Shown: one piece after another, positions 35,691-44,606 of the stretch
Position numbering within the stretch: position 1 is the stretch's first letter
Layout of the letters: every line of letters starts with the position of its first letter
Assembly (NCBI GenBank): GCA_050633905.1
Contig: JBOEHJ010000023.1
Coordinates: forward strand, 76,225 to 140,224
DNA: 64,000 bases
Direction of reading: 5' to 3'
Source of the DNA: JANQPX01 sp050633905
GTDB taxonomy: Bacteria; Pseudomonadota; Alphaproteobacteria; Geminicoccales; Geminicoccaceae
The notes under the pieces: model-generated
Told to the model about the DNA's origin: nothing
What the model saw: the letters and a program-made list of their open reading frames with translations, nothing else
The model's database searches: none
Translations under genes and position numbers: made by a program

Positions 35691-36812
35691 ATGGCGACGG
35701 CAACGTCCGATACACAGACCGACGAACGCGTCAAGAAAACTTCGGCCTTCAGGCGGGCGCTGATTCGACCGGAATTGGGCGGTATCTGCGGCACGATTCT
35801 CGTGTTCGTCTTCTTCTTCATCTTCGCCTTCGACAGCGGCATGTTCAACAGCCAGGGCGTCATGAATTGGTCAGTCGTTTCGGCACAGTTCATGATCATC
35901 GCGGTTGGTGCCTGTCTTTTGATGATCGCCGGCGAGTTCGATTTGTCAGTCGGTTCGATGATTGGCTTTGCCGGCATGTTGATCGCGATCTTTTCGGTTA
36001 CCCTCGGTTGGCCGGTCTGGATGTCAATCCTCCTGACCTTCGTGATCTGCTGCACAATCGGCGCGTTGAACGGTTTGATCGTTGTGAGGACAGGCCTTCC
36101 AAGTTTCATCGTGACGCTTGCCTTTCTCTTTATCCTTCGCGGCTTCACAATCTATCTGCCGCAGACCATTGAGCGCAAAACCATCATCGGCGGGGTGAAG
36201 GACGTTGCCGAGGGGGATTGGCTAGCCACTGTTTTCGGCGGCAAGATCCTGACCGGCTTTTTCCAATGGCTTGGCGACATCGGCATCATCGCCACCTTCG
36301 CCCAAGGCATACGCCAGGGACAGCCGGTGGTGGACGGGATCCCGATGCTCATCGTCTGGGCGATCATCCTCGTCATCTTCGGCCATATCCTTTTGACCCG
36401 CACGCGCTTCGGCAACTGGATCTATGCGACCGGCGGCGATGCGCAGGCCGCGCGCTATGTCGGTGTGCCCGTGAACAGGGTGAAAGTCCTGATGTTCATG
36501 TTCACCGCCTTTTGCGCCTGTGTTTTCGCCACCTGCCAGGTCATGGAATTCGGCTCGGCCGGTGCTGACCGTGGGCTCTTGAAAGAGTTCGAGGCGATCA
36601 TCGCCGTTGTCATCGGCGGTGCACTTTTGACTGGCGGCTACGGCTCGGTGATCGGGGCGGCCTTGGGGGCGCTGATCTTTGGTGTGGTCCAGCAAGGCCT
36701 CTTCTTTGCCGGCGTCGAAAGCTCCCTTTTCCGCGTGTTTCTCGGCCTGATCCTTCTCATGGCCGTGATCCTCAATACCTATATTCGCCGCCTGATCACA
36801 GGGGAGCGCTGA
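35691..36812 (+). CDS. Sugar ABC transporter permease (RbsC/FrcC type)
   Basis: This 373-residue inner-membrane protein has about nine hydrophobic helices and the BPD_transp_2 blocks LLMIAGEFDLSVGSMIGFAG and IGALNGLIVVRTGLPSFIVT, plus the coupling-loop region GDAQAARYVGVPVNRVKV. A segment of about 60 residues between helices (ERKTIIGGVKDVAEG onward) is longer than in RbsC, as in fructose- and inositol-type permeases. The start ATG follows a GGGGGG-containing purine stretch. Confidence 0.9.
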   Translation: MATATSDTQTDERVKKTSAFRRALIRPELGGICGTILVFVFFFIFAFDSGMFNSQGVMNWSVVSAQFMIIAVGACLLMIAGEFDLSVGSMIGFAGMLIAIFSVTLGWPVWMSILLTFVICCTIGALNGLIVVRTGLPSFIVTLAFLFILRGFTIYLPQTIERKTIIGGVKDVAEGDWLATVFGGKILTGFFQWLGDIGIIATFAQGIRQGQPVVDGIPMLIVWAIILVIFGHILLTRTRFGNWIYATGGDAQAARYVGVPVNRVKVLMFMFTAFCACVFATCQVMEFGSAGADRGLLKEFEAIIAVVIGGALLTGGYGSVIGAALGALIFGVVQQGLFFAGVESSLFRVFLGLILLMAVILNTYIRRLITGER

Positions 36813-36813
36813 G

Positions 36814-37605
36814 ATGGCCGAACAATCCACAAAACCCATCATCCGTATGGTCGACATCGAAAAGCATTTCGGCTCGGTCATCGCACTTGCCGGTGTGTCC
36901 CTTGATGTCTTTCCCGGCGAATGCCATTGCCTCCTTGGCGATAATGGCGCAGGCAAATCGACCTTCATCAAGACCATGTCCGGCGTCCATAAAGCCACCA
37001 AGGGTGAGATTTTTTTCGAGGATAAACCGTTAAGCTTCGAAAATCCGCGCGATGCTATCACGGCAGGCATTGCCACGGTCTATCAGGACCTAGCCATGAT
37101 TCCGCTGATGTCGGTGTCTCGAAATTTCTTTATGGGCAATGAGCCGACTAGGCGCGTGCTCGGCATGTCGTTCTACGACCACGACTACGCCGATCGGGTG
37201 ACCATGGAAGAGATGGGGAAGATGGGCATCAATCTGCGTGGGCCGGATCAGGCTGTGGGCACGCTTTCCGGCGGTGAGCGTCAGACCGTCGCGATTTCCC
37301 GCGCCGTCCATTTCGGGGCGAAGGTGCTGATCCTGGATGAGCCAACCTCAGCGCTTGGTGTGCGCCAGACCTCGAACGTCTTGGCCACCGTCGACAAGGT
37401 GAGAAAGGCAGGCATCGCCGTCGTCTTCATCACCCACAATGTCCGCCATGCGCTCGCCGTTGGCGACCGCTTCACCGTGCTCAATCGCGGCAAGACACTC
37501 GGCACAGCCGAGCGCGGTAATATTATGCCGGAGCAGCTCCAGGAGATGATGGCCGGCGGTCAGGAAATGGCCGAGCTGGAAGGCTCACTCGGCGGCACGG
37601 TCTGA
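36814..37605 (+). CDS. Sugar ABC transporter ATP-binding protein (FrcA type)
   Basis: A single ABC domain of 263 residues shows Walker A GDNGAGKST, Q-loop, signature LSGGERQ, Walker B LILDEPTSAL and the H-loop ITHN. Many ribose/inositol importers use a double-length ATPase of about 500 residues; the single-domain form, which must dimerise, resembles FrcA. The ATG lies one base after the permease stop, so translation is coupled. A copy of the dispersed repeat and the convergent pspF gene follow. Confidence 0.93.
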   Translation: MAEQSTKPIIRMVDIEKHFGSVIALAGVSLDVFPGECHCLLGDNGAGKSTFIKTMSGVHKATKGEIFFEDKPLSFENPRDAITAGIATVYQDLAMIPLMSVSRNFFMGNEPTRRVLGMSFYDHDYADRVTMEEMGKMGINLRGPDQAVGTLSGGERQTVAISRAVHFGAKVLILDEPTSALGVRQTSNVLATVDKVRKAGIAVVFITHNVRHALAVGDRFTVLNRGKTLGTAERGNIMPEQLQEMMAGGQEMAELEGSLGGTV

Positions 37606-37666
37606 CTTTTCTTGTCGCAAAAAAACCTCTGCTGGCCCCACAAAGCCCCGCTTCCATATCGCCAAA

Positions 37667-37729
37667 CTTGGCCGCATACCGTCACTGTCAGCGTCAACGG
37701 TGGGCAACCGACTGATGTTGTCATACCAC
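37667..37729 (-). repeat. Dispersed intergenic repeat, copy f
   Basis: On the minus strand it starts GTGGTATGACAACATCAGTC, overlapping the pspF stop codon, and ends GGTATGCGGCCAAG. Closest relative is the copy at 26211-26274. Confidence 0.6.
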
Positions 37730-38728
37730 TGAAAGACTGTGTTTCCTGATGAGCCCGCGTAATTGATCATAGGTCAGGTGCAGATATTGGGCGGTGGCTC
37801 GCTGGTTATGACGATTTTCGTCGAGCGCGTCCGCAATGAGCTGGCGCTCTATTCGATCCACCTCCTGTTTGTAGTCGTAGCTGCCGTCCGGCGGTTTGGG
37901 GGCTGCAGGCTGCTCCACATTGCCCGTCGACGGCGATGTCCAAGGTGAGATGAAGGGATCGTTGAGGATCTCCTTGATCGGTTCGGATGCCTTATCGCCG
38001 GTGAGGTGTCGATAGACCGAACGCTCCACTGTATTTCTCAGCTCGCGAACATTGCCTGGCCAGCCATGGGCGAGCAGAGCGACATAAGCATCATCATGGA
38101 ATGTTGGCCGGTCCATATCGAGTTCGCGTGCCATGGAGACAGCGAAATGATCAGCGAGAAGTCTGATATCACCTGATCGGGCGCGAAGGGGCGGCAGGTG
38201 GACGACATCGAACGCGAGGCGATCAAGCAGGTCATGGCGAAAACGGCCAGCTTTTGCTTCGGCAGGCAGATCGGCGTGGGTCGCTCCGATGATGCGGACA
38301 TCAACATGCAATGTTCGATCTCCGCCAAGGCGTTCGAACTCCCGATATTCGATCACCCGCAAGAGCTTTTCTTGAACGCGCAGGCTGGCCGCTGCGATTT
38401 CATCGAGAAATAATGTGCCGCCGTCGGCACGTTCGAACCGGCCCAGGCGACGCTTGGCGGCACCGGTGAAGGCACCTGCCTCATGGCCGAACAACTCGCT
38501 CTCCAGCAGGTCATCGCTGAGTGCAGCGCAATTCAGTGTTACCAAGGGCTGATCCCAGCGACGGGACAAGAAATGCAGCCTGGCCGCAATCAGCTCCTTG
38601 CCAGAACCGCGTTCACCGATCACCAGCACTGGCCGGTCAAGTGGTGCGACACGCGAAACATGGTCTAGCGTCGCGGCAAAAGCCGGTGCATCGCCAATAA
38701 GGTCAGGTAGATCTCGATCCATGGCCAT
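37721..38728 (-). CDS. pspF: Phage-shock sigma-54 activator PspF
   Basis: The 335-residue protein is an AAA+ bacterial enhancer-binding protein without a receiver or sensor domain: Walker A GERGSGKE, the sigma-54 contact loop GAFTGA, Walker B GTLFLDEIA, arginine-finger region and a C-terminal Fis-type helix-turn-helix (NQRATAQYLHLTYDQLRGLI). This is the PspF layout, in which activity is held off by PspA binding. It is divergent from the psp operon, whose promoter has a sigma-54 sequence. The ATG at 38728 has a second ATG two codons on; either may be used. Confidence 0.93.
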   Translation of the reverse strand: MAMDRDLPDLIGDAPAFAATLDHVSRVAPLDRPVLVIGERGSGKELIAARLHFLSRRWDQPLVTLNCAALSDDLLESELFGHEAGAFTGAAKRRLGRFERADGGTLFLDEIAAASLRVQEKLLRVIEYREFERLGGDRTLHVDVRIIGATHADLPAEAKAGRFRHDLLDRLAFDVVHLPPLRARSGDIRLLADHFAVSMARELDMDRPTFHDDAYVALLAHGWPGNVRELRNTVERSVYRHLTGDKASEPIKEILNDPFISPWTSPSTGNVEQPAAPKPPDGSYDYKQEVDRIERQLIADALDENRHNQRATAQYLHLTYDQLRGLIRKHSLSVV

Positions 38729-38820
38729 CAGATGAGCATGTTAGTAAAATTTACCAGGCCTAGAATACTAACTATTGGTATTTTTTTCTTTTTATCTCAC
38801 GAGCGCTGGTCGAATTCTGA

Positions 38821-38849
38821 GATAACCTGATTATTTTCAATAGGTTATC
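38821..38849. promoter_or_regulatory. Candidate PspF enhancer site
   Basis: GATAACCT (38821-38828) and AGGTTATC (38842-38849) form a perfect 8-bp inverted repeat with a 13-base AT-rich spacer. It lies 15 bp upstream of the sigma-54 promoter and 93 bp from the pspF start, closer to the promoter than usual enhancers, so it could both activate psp and control pspF. Confidence 0.5.
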
Positions 38850-38863
38850 AAGTATCTCGAAGT

Positions 38864-38880
38864 TTGGCACGGTTTTAGCA
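38864..38880 (+). promoter_or_regulatory. Sigma-54 promoter of the psp operon
   Basis: TTGGCACGGTTTTAGCA has the -24 GG and -12 GC exactly ten bases apart and the TGGCACG consensus half. Transcription should start near 38891, which makes ATG at 38892 nearly leaderless and favours ATG at 38919 for the first gene. Confidence 0.88.
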
Positions 38881-38918
38881 ATTAACCATGCATGGATATC
38901 ACAACATTGGACGAGATC

Positions 38919-39044
38919 ATGTCGACCACATCGCAAGATCGCTATGACTGGGAAACCAGAATGCACCGCTTGATGAATGACAGGAGACGTTTTCCCTGGG
39001 TCATCTTCGCCGTTGGTTTCGTGCTCGGTGCCTGGATCTTTTAA
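38919..39044 (+). CDS. 41-residue membrane peptide, first gene of the psp operon
   Basis: This gene is too short for usual gene callers. It encodes MSTTSQDRYDWETRMHRLMN, then an Arg-rich turn (DRRRFPW) and a C-terminal hydrophobic helix (VIFAVGFVLGAWIF). It lies between the sigma-54 promoter and pspA, ending 14 bases before the pspA ATG, with the pspA ribosome binding site (AAGGAG) directly after its stop. A frame from ATG 38892 adds nine residues but would have almost no leader. A predicted C-tail-anchored inner-membrane peptide of the stress response; not a recognised Psp protein. Confidence 0.65.
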   Translation: MSTTSQDRYDWETRMHRLMNDRRRFPWVIFAVGFVLGAWIF

Positions 39045-39058
39045 GAAGGAGAAGCGTT

Positions 39059-39736
39059 ATGGGTGTATTTTCTCGCTTGAGCGACATCGTTAATTCCAAC
39101 ATCACGGCCCTCCTCGACCGTGCCGAGGATCCAGAAAAAATCCTTCGCCTGATCATCCAGGAAATGGAGGATACGTTGGTCGAGGTGCGCTCCTCCACGG
39201 CAAGGCTGATCGCGGATCAAAAAGACATTCGCCGCAAACGTGCCGATTTCGAAACGCGCCAGGTGAAATGGGAGGAAAAGGCAGAACTCGCGGTCAGCAA
39301 GGGCCGGGATGATCTTGCCAAGGGGGCCCTTGCCGCTCGACGCAAAGCCGCTGAGATGGTCGGTATGCTGGATGAGGAACTCGTTGCACTGGAGCAAAGC
39401 CTGGACAAGGCCAATGAGGATCTGGCGCAATTACAGGCCAAGCTCAAGGAAGCCAAGGCCAAGCAGCGCACGCTCGATCTGCGGCGTAAGAGCGCGAAGG
39501 ACCGGCTGCGTGTGCAGCGGCAATTGCATGACGGCCGCCTCGAGGATGCTATGGCTCGTTTCGAGCATTACGAACAACGCCTCGATGAGCTCGAATCCGA
39601 GGCTGAGGTCTTGGCCATGGGCCAACCTAGAACCTTGAGTGAACAATTCGAGGAGCTGGAGGCGGAAGAGGCCGTCGAGACAGACTTGGCACGCATCAAG
39701 GAGCGCCTGTCGAAAAAGTCGAAGAAGAAGGGCTGA
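39059..39736 (+). CDS. pspA: Phage shock protein A (PspA/IM30)
   Basis: The 225-residue coiled-coil protein begins MGVFSRLSDIVNSNITALLD and has the PspA block AEDPEKILRLIIQEMEDTLV. PspA binds stressed inner membrane to limit proton leakage and inhibits PspF when not engaged. Its C-terminus is Lys-rich (KERLSKKSKKKG), a feature of several alphaproteobacterial PspA proteins. AAGGAG eight bases before the ATG is a good ribosome binding site. Confidence 0.96.
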   Translation: MGVFSRLSDIVNSNITALLDRAEDPEKILRLIIQEMEDTLVEVRSSTARLIADQKDIRRKRADFETRQVKWEEKAELAVSKGRDDLAKGALAARRKAAEMVGMLDEELVALEQSLDKANEDLAQLQAKLKEAKAKQRTLDLRRKSAKDRLRVQRQLHDGRLEDAMARFEHYEQRLDELESEAEVLAMGQPRTLSEQFEELEAEEAVETDLARIKERLSKKSKKKG

Positions 39737-39784
39737 TCGTCATTTTAGGATCGAGGCACGAGGCGCTTTAAGGAGAAACTTGGG

Positions 39785-40027
39785 ATGGACAATTTTGGCG
39801 AGCTCATTGCACTGGTCGCCGTCTCGCTGATATTCGGTCTGGTCGCCCCGCTCGCGATCGTCATGCACTACTTCACGCGTTGGCGGACAAACAAAGGTTT
39901 GTCCGCCGACGACGAACGCCTGCTCGACGATCTATGGCGTACAGCTCAGACCTTGGAGCAGCGTATCGAAACCATGGAGACCATCTTGACGCGCGACATG
40001 CCAGAAGGGAGGGGACGCGATGACTAA
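39785..40027 (+). CDS. pspB: Phage shock protein B
   Basis: PspB is a small inner-membrane protein: one N-terminal helix (LIALVAVSLIFGLVAPLAIV) and a coiled-coil cytoplasmic part (DLWRTAQTLEQRIETMETIL), 80 residues, as in enterobacterial PspB. It works with PspC to sense membrane stress and release PspF from PspA. The stop overlaps the pspC start by eight bases. AAGGAG nine bases before ATG supports the start. Confidence 0.92.
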   Translation: MDNFGELIALVAVSLIFGLVAPLAIVMHYFTRWRTNKGLSADDERLLDDLWRTAQTLEQRIETMETILTRDMPEGRGRDD

Positions 40028-40466
40028 GCACCACCACCATCATCATCACCACTATCATCACGACGCCGGCCGGACGAACGGCAAGCCATCACCCAATCCC
40101 CACCGGCTCTATCGAGGGCGAAGGCGCATGATCGGCGGTGTTTGCGCCGGCATCGCTGCCTATTTCGGCTGGCGTGTCTTCTTGGTTCGACTGATTGCCG
40201 TCATCGGGCTGTTCACATTCACGCCAGCTGCCATATTCACCTATCTCGCCATCTGGTGGTTTATGCCGACCCGTCCGAACAAACGGCTATACGCGACCGA
40301 CGAGGAGGAGCGTTTCTGGCGTAACGTCTCAACGCGCCCACGGATAACTCTCTCCGAATTGCGCCACAAATTCCGCGGCCTTGAGGGTCGTCTCGCCGAC
40401 ATGGAACGTATCGTGACCTCAGAAGACTACCAGCTCCAAAAACAATTCCGCGATCTGGAAGGCTAG
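40020..40466 (+). CDS. pspC: Phage shock protein C with natural polyhistidine N-terminus
   Basis: The PspC domain (RRRMIGGVCAGIAAYFGWRV to YLAIWWFMPTRP, about residues 36-82) contains two hydrophobic helices and is followed by a cytoplasmic helical tail. Before it the first 15 residues are MTKHHHHHHHHYHH and D: ten histidines in eleven positions, encoded by alternating CAC/CAT. This is a natural His-rich leader that should bind Zn, Ni or Cu, and is not part of the family. PspC senses membrane stress with PspB. Confidence 0.92.
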   Translation: MTKHHHHHHHHYHHDAGRTNGKPSPNPHRLYRGRRRMIGGVCAGIAAYFGWRVFLVRLIAVIGLFTFTPAAIFTYLAIWWFMPTRPNKRLYATDEEERFWRNVSTRPRITLSELRHKFRGLEGRLADMERIVTSEDYQLQKQFRDLEG

Positions 40467-40510
40467 TAGCATGGCCACATCATTGTTTTGCCTCTGCATA
40501 TGCGCCCAAG
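40466..40510 (+). repeat. Dispersed intergenic repeat, copy d
   Basis: It begins at the last base of the pspC stop with GTAGCATGGCCACATCATTG and ends TATGCGCCCAAG; shortened in the middle relative to other copies. Confidence 0.5.
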
Positions 40511-40569
40511 TTCATGGCGGTCAAGGCGGGGATATTCTTATCGAAGGCTGACCGAACGAGCAGCTATCC

Positions 40570-42888
40570 TCAACCGGAAAACAGCTCCAGCTGCGATCCG
40601 GTCACAGCATCGAAACTGCTGTTGACGAAGCCAAGAATTCCATCGGCGACTGGTGCCAACTGACGCCGCTCGTAATGTCGATAATCAGGCTCCGGGATCT
40701 CATCGACCACTGGCTCCGGACCATGCCGGGTAATGACATAGCGAACCCAGCGTCCGGGCTGATCAAGTTTTCGCGCCGCTTGAACGTGGGGGGGAACGTT
40801 ACGCGTGTAGTCCTTGAGTTGCCGGCGCAGTCTTTTTCGATAGACGAGTTCCTCATCCAGCCTGCCCGCCCAAAGGTCGCGCAAGGTGTCGCGAAGATAA
40901 GCTTCAAACGGATGATTCAGGAAGATTAGGCGATAAAGTTCCCTTTGAAAGCGCCGTGCCAAAGGGGTCCAATCGGTACGCACACTTTCCAGACCTTTGA
41001 AAACGAGATCCAAATCGCCATCCGATGTTCGGACCAGTCCGGCATAGCGTTTCTTGCTGCCGGTCTCAGCACCTCGGATAGTTGGCATCAGGAAACGGAT
41101 GAAATGGGTTTCGAATTCGATATCCAGGAAGGATTCGAGGCGAAATTCCTTGGTGAGGTGTTGCCGCCACCATGCGTTTAGTTCCTGCGCAAGCGCCCTG
41201 CCCTGTGCTTTGATATCAGCCTCATCACCTGGATTGTTCGGCAGAATAAAGAGCGAGTCTGTATCGCCGTAGATCACTTTGTGACCAAGCCCTTCAATCA
41301 CCTCCTGGCTCCTTTGAATAATCTCGTGACCGCGACGGGTGATACTGCTGGTCAAACGGTGATCGAGGAACCGGCAGCCGGTCGCGCCGAGCACGCCGTA
41401 AAGTGAGTTCATCAGAATTTTCACGGCTTGAGAAAGGGCGGCATGCTCATCGGCCTTGGCTCGATCCCTCACCGCCCAAAGATCTGCAACGAGTTCGGGC
41501 AGGATGGCCTGCTGCCGTGAGAAGCTGGCACCTTCAAAGCCCGGCACTGGATCATCGCCCGGCTGAACCAGGGCAAGAGGGTCAATCCGAAAAGTGCGGA
41601 TGATGCTCGGATAGAGACTCTTGAAGTCCAGCAACAGGACGTTGTCATAGAGACCGGGTTTCGAATCGATGACATAGCCGCCAGGGCTGCTGCCATAGGG
41701 TTTGACATCGTCGACATCGAGGGCGACGTAGCCGGCACGATGTAGCCTCGGCAGATAGAGGTGGTCAACGGCAGCAACCGAACCACCGTAGCGGTCCATG
41801 GCAAGACCGGTGGCAGCAGCACGCTCCCGGGCAAAGGCCAAGAGATTGGCTTTGGCGAAGATATCGAGAACGAGACGGCAGTCTTCGAGATTGTAGGCTG
41901 CAAGGGCGATCGGATCATCCCGATACATCCGCCGGATTTCCTCCAGCCGCTGGCTTGGATTCTTCATCGCCTTGCCCCGGCCGAGAAGTTCCTTGGCGAC
42001 GACATCCAGTTCGAAGGTTTCAAAGGACCAAAATCCAGCGCGCAAAAGCTCGATGCCATCCAGAGCAACACGCCCGGGAATGCGTGCAACCACGACACCG
42101 CGCGATGTGTCGGGCTGCAAGATCGCCGCGCGCTCGCCACCCCGGCCAAGGGCAAAAGGCACGCCCAATTCGGCGCATTTTCGCTGTAAAAAATCAAGAT
42201 CAAAACCAGCGACATTCCAGCCGAGGAGTAGATCCGGATCTGCCTGCTTCAGCCAATCGAAGAAGCGCGCGAGCAGCGTCCTCTCATCATCGCACCAAGT
42301 GATCGGCAGATCTGTCGGTGTTTCTCTCGGATGTGCTGCGATGAACACCATCGCGTCATCCGACGAGGCAACGGCGATCGAATAGAGGGCACCCTTCAGC
42401 CCCTCGGTTTCGATGTCGATCGAGACATGACGAAGCGCAACGTCGCTGTCATCACGAGCAAGCCTGGCGTTTCGATACTCGACATAGCCATCTTGCTGCA
42501 CCGGCATTCCTTGAACGCTGCAAGCGCCGGTAATAAAACGCTCCATCAAATAGCGGTCGCTCGGTTTGACATCCGATTCGAACAGCTGAATGCCCTTTGC
42601 GCGTAAGAGACGTTTGGTGTCCAGTAGATCGCGCTGGCGTTTGAAATAGAGGCCATCGACCCTCTCGCCCTTCAGATTGCAGAGCTCAAGCGTTCGGCGC
42701 TCGACGGCGATATTTCGAACCCAGTCACTGAGGTCGACGTCCCACCTTAGGAAGCAGACGGCTTCCTGATCCGTGATGACCACCCGCACGGGACCTGCCG
42801 CCGAAGCGATCCAGTAAACGAGCTCCAATCCATGGCCGCGATCTCGCCATTGTCGGGTCAAAAGAAATCCGCGGGTCAACTCGGTCAA
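40570..42888 (-). CDS. polB: DNA polymerase II (family B)
   Basis: All family B signatures are present in this 772-residue protein: exonuclease motifs SIDIETEG, GWNVAGFDLDFL and YNLEDCRLV; polymerase motif A DFKSLYPSIIRTF, motif B KILMNSLYGVLG and motif C YGDTDSLF. The length and the N-terminal domain match E. coli Pol II, a repair and translesion polymerase under SOS control. The start is a TTG at 42888, with AGGAGAG about nine bases upstream; no in-frame ATG precedes the conserved part. No obvious LexA box was found upstream. Confidence 0.95.
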   Translation of the reverse strand: MTELTRGFLLTRQWRDRGHGLELVYWIASAAGPVRVVITDQEAVCFLRWDVDLSDWVRNIAVERRTLELCNLKGERVDGLYFKRQRDLLDTKRLLRAKGIQLFESDVKPSDRYLMERFITGACSVQGMPVQQDGYVEYRNARLARDDSDVALRHVSIDIETEGLKGALYSIAVASSDDAMVFIAAHPRETPTDLPITWCDDERTLLARFFDWLKQADPDLLLGWNVAGFDLDFLQRKCAELGVPFALGRGGERAAILQPDTSRGVVVARIPGRVALDGIELLRAGFWSFETFELDVVAKELLGRGKAMKNPSQRLEEIRRMYRDDPIALAAYNLEDCRLVLDIFAKANLLAFARERAAATGLAMDRYGGSVAAVDHLYLPRLHRAGYVALDVDDVKPYGSSPGGYVIDSKPGLYDNVLLLDFKSLYPSIIRTFRIDPLALVQPGDDPVPGFEGASFSRQQAILPELVADLWAVRDRAKADEHAALSQAVKILMNSLYGVLGATGCRFLDHRLTSSITRRGHEIIQRSQEVIEGLGHKVIYGDTDSLFILPNNPGDEADIKAQGRALAQELNAWWRQHLTKEFRLESFLDIEFETHFIRFLMPTIRGAETGSKKRYAGLVRTSDGDLDLVFKGLESVRTDWTPLARRFQRELYRLIFLNHPFEAYLRDTLRDLWAGRLDEELVYRKRLRRQLKDYTRNVPPHVQAARKLDQPGRWVRYVITRHGPEPVVDEIPEPDYRHYERRQLAPVADGILGFVNSSFDAVTGSQLELFSG

Positions 42889-43052
42889 GTCCGTGATCTC
42901 TCCTGATACCGGTCAGCACCGTCTGGGCATGGTGCCTGCAACACCGGCATTAGTGCCCTAACCTCATATCACGTTTTCGCTCGATACCCGATACACGCTC
43001 ATGAAGGCTCTGCCAGAGGACAGTTTTTTGGTAAGGAGCCGGAACAGTATCA

Positions 43053-44606
43053 TTATAAGTCGAAGGCCGCGCGCTCCTCCTTGCTCAGTGCTTGCAACAG
43101 CCCCTGCTCCCAATCCAGATATTGGCGCGATGCGTCGAGGTCGCCATCATGACGGCCATGGGCAAAACTTGTGACATCGATCGCCGTCGACAGCGGCAAG
43201 GGGTTGCTTGTTTCGATAGATGCCCCGGAGTCGCTGAGCGCTTGGAAGCCACCTTTGACGAGGGCAAAATTTTTATGGCCGAGATGAAGGAGTTCGCGCG
43301 CGCCAATGTTCACTTCATGCTCTTCATCGCCGATCAACAGCAGGCGATCCCAGTTGGCAAAAGCACTAAGGTTCGGGCGTATGGTCCAAAATGAACCCGC
43401 CACATGACCCGACGCATAACGCCAGGATCGACGTAGGTCGAGAAGGCACGCAGCATCTCGGACCATCTCTGTGAGAGCGTCCGCGGCGTCGATCTCGTCA
43501 AAGGAAAGCGATGGTGCCACTGGATAGTCTGGCACCGGAATGGCGCGAAGCCGATCGTCAATCCTGGTAATGTGGACGTCTAAGCCAAGAGCGCGCAACC
43601 AAAAGGCGGCCAAAGCGGCACGGAGGCCAAGATCGTCGGCCAGTACCACCCTTGCATGCCGAACGCCGACCCAGCGATCGGTCGCCTGGACGAGTTGCCC
43701 GGACCAGACATGGGTGAAGGCGGCAAGCGGATCGTCGTTGGCCTCGTCACTCGATCGCACATCAAAAAGATACGTTGTTCGTGTCTCGTCTTCGAGGAAG
43801 GTGGCGACATCGGACGACCCGATTAGGGAAAGACTTTCTGCGTCGATCAGTGCTTCAGCGCGCGTGCGGGTTTTCCCCGCGTTGTCACCGTCCAGTTCGG
43901 GAAGCGCTCCTGGCGCCGCCCCTCGCTTCAAATCGAGCCCGGCAAGCGCCCAGCCCTGGGTGCCATTTTCAAGCGCGTAGATCTCTCGCGACGGTGCGAT
44001 CTGGGCAAGGCTGAGTGCGCCGATGATGCCGCGCGTTCGACCAGCGCAGGTGATGACGATTGGTTCTTCCGGTCGAAGCGCAGGGAGCCGGTGAGCAATC
44101 TCACCATTGGGAAGGCAGGCGGCGCCAGGCACGGTCATCTTTTGGAATTCAACAGGCGGACGGCAATCGAAGAATGAAATTTTTCGGTTTTCGCGCTGCC
44201 ATCTGGCGAGTGTTTCAGGCTGGATCGTTTTCGGATGAAAGCGCGCCTCGGCAAGTTCGCCCAGGGTCTTGGAAGGGACATTGACGCCCTTGAACAGCGT
44301 GAGGCCGGCATCGGCCCAAGCGGGAGCGCCCCCCTCGACGATAGCGATGTCACGATACCCCATTGAAGCGAGCGTCTCGGCCCCGGCTTCAGCGACACCA
44401 TCACCGTCATCGATCAGGATGAGCGACGTGCTCAGCCGTGGCACGAAGACGCCGATATGCGTTTCCAGGCTGCTATAGGGAACCGGCACGGCAAAGAGCG
44501 GGTGACCTTCGGAAAAAGGGCCGGCTTCGCGAAGATCGAGAAAAGCAGTTTCGCCGTCGCCAAGGATCTGGCGATTCGCATCGTTGGCTCGCATCTTTCT
44601 CATCAT
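43053..44606 (-). CDS. Four-domain rhodanese-like protein
   Basis: Four tandem rhodanese-like domains fill the 517 residues, each with an FLDLREAG-, FFDCRPPVEF-, LFDVRSSDEA- or LLDLRRSWRY-type entry block. Only the second has a catalytic Cys in the active loop (VITCAGRTRGI); the others carry DDG, DDL or GDE at that place and are probably structural. Rhodaneses move sulfane sulfur. ATG at 44606 overlaps the stop of the upstream TSUP gene by four bases, so the proteins are co-produced, with the exporter probably handling sulfite, thiosulfate or a sulfur-bearing organic acid. Confidence 0.88.
   Translation of the reverse strand: MMRKMRANDANRQILGDGETAFLDLREAGPFSEGHPLFAVPVPYSSLETHIGVFVPRLSTSLILIDDGDGVAEAGAETLASMGYRDIAIVEGGAPAWADAGLTLFKGVNVPSKTLGELAEARFHPKTIQPETLARWQRENRKISFFDCRPPVEFQKMTVPGAACLPNGEIAHRLPALRPEEPIVITCAGRTRGIIGALSLAQIAPSREIYALENGTQGWALAGLDLKRGAAPGALPELDGDNAGKTRTRAEALIDAESLSLIGSSDVATFLEDETRTTYLFDVRSSDEANDDPLAAFTHVWSGQLVQATDRWVGVRHARVVLADDLGLRAALAAFWLRALGLDVHITRIDDRLRAIPVPDYPVAPSLSFDEIDAADALTEMVRDAACLLDLRRSWRYASGHVAGSFWTIRPNLSAFANWDRLLLIGDEEHEVNIGARELLHLGHKNFALVKGGFQALSDSGASIETSNPLPLSTAIDVTSFAHGRHDGDLDASRQYLDWEQGLLQALSKEERAAFDL

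Noticed and set aside
36222..37076. 284-codon minus-strand frame across the ABC permease and ATPase genes
   Set aside because: It crosses two recognised genes antisense and shows no conserved motif.
38881..38940. Alternative frame ATG CAT GGA at the psp leader
   Set aside because: Runs into a stop within 20 codons and lies at the predicted transcription start.
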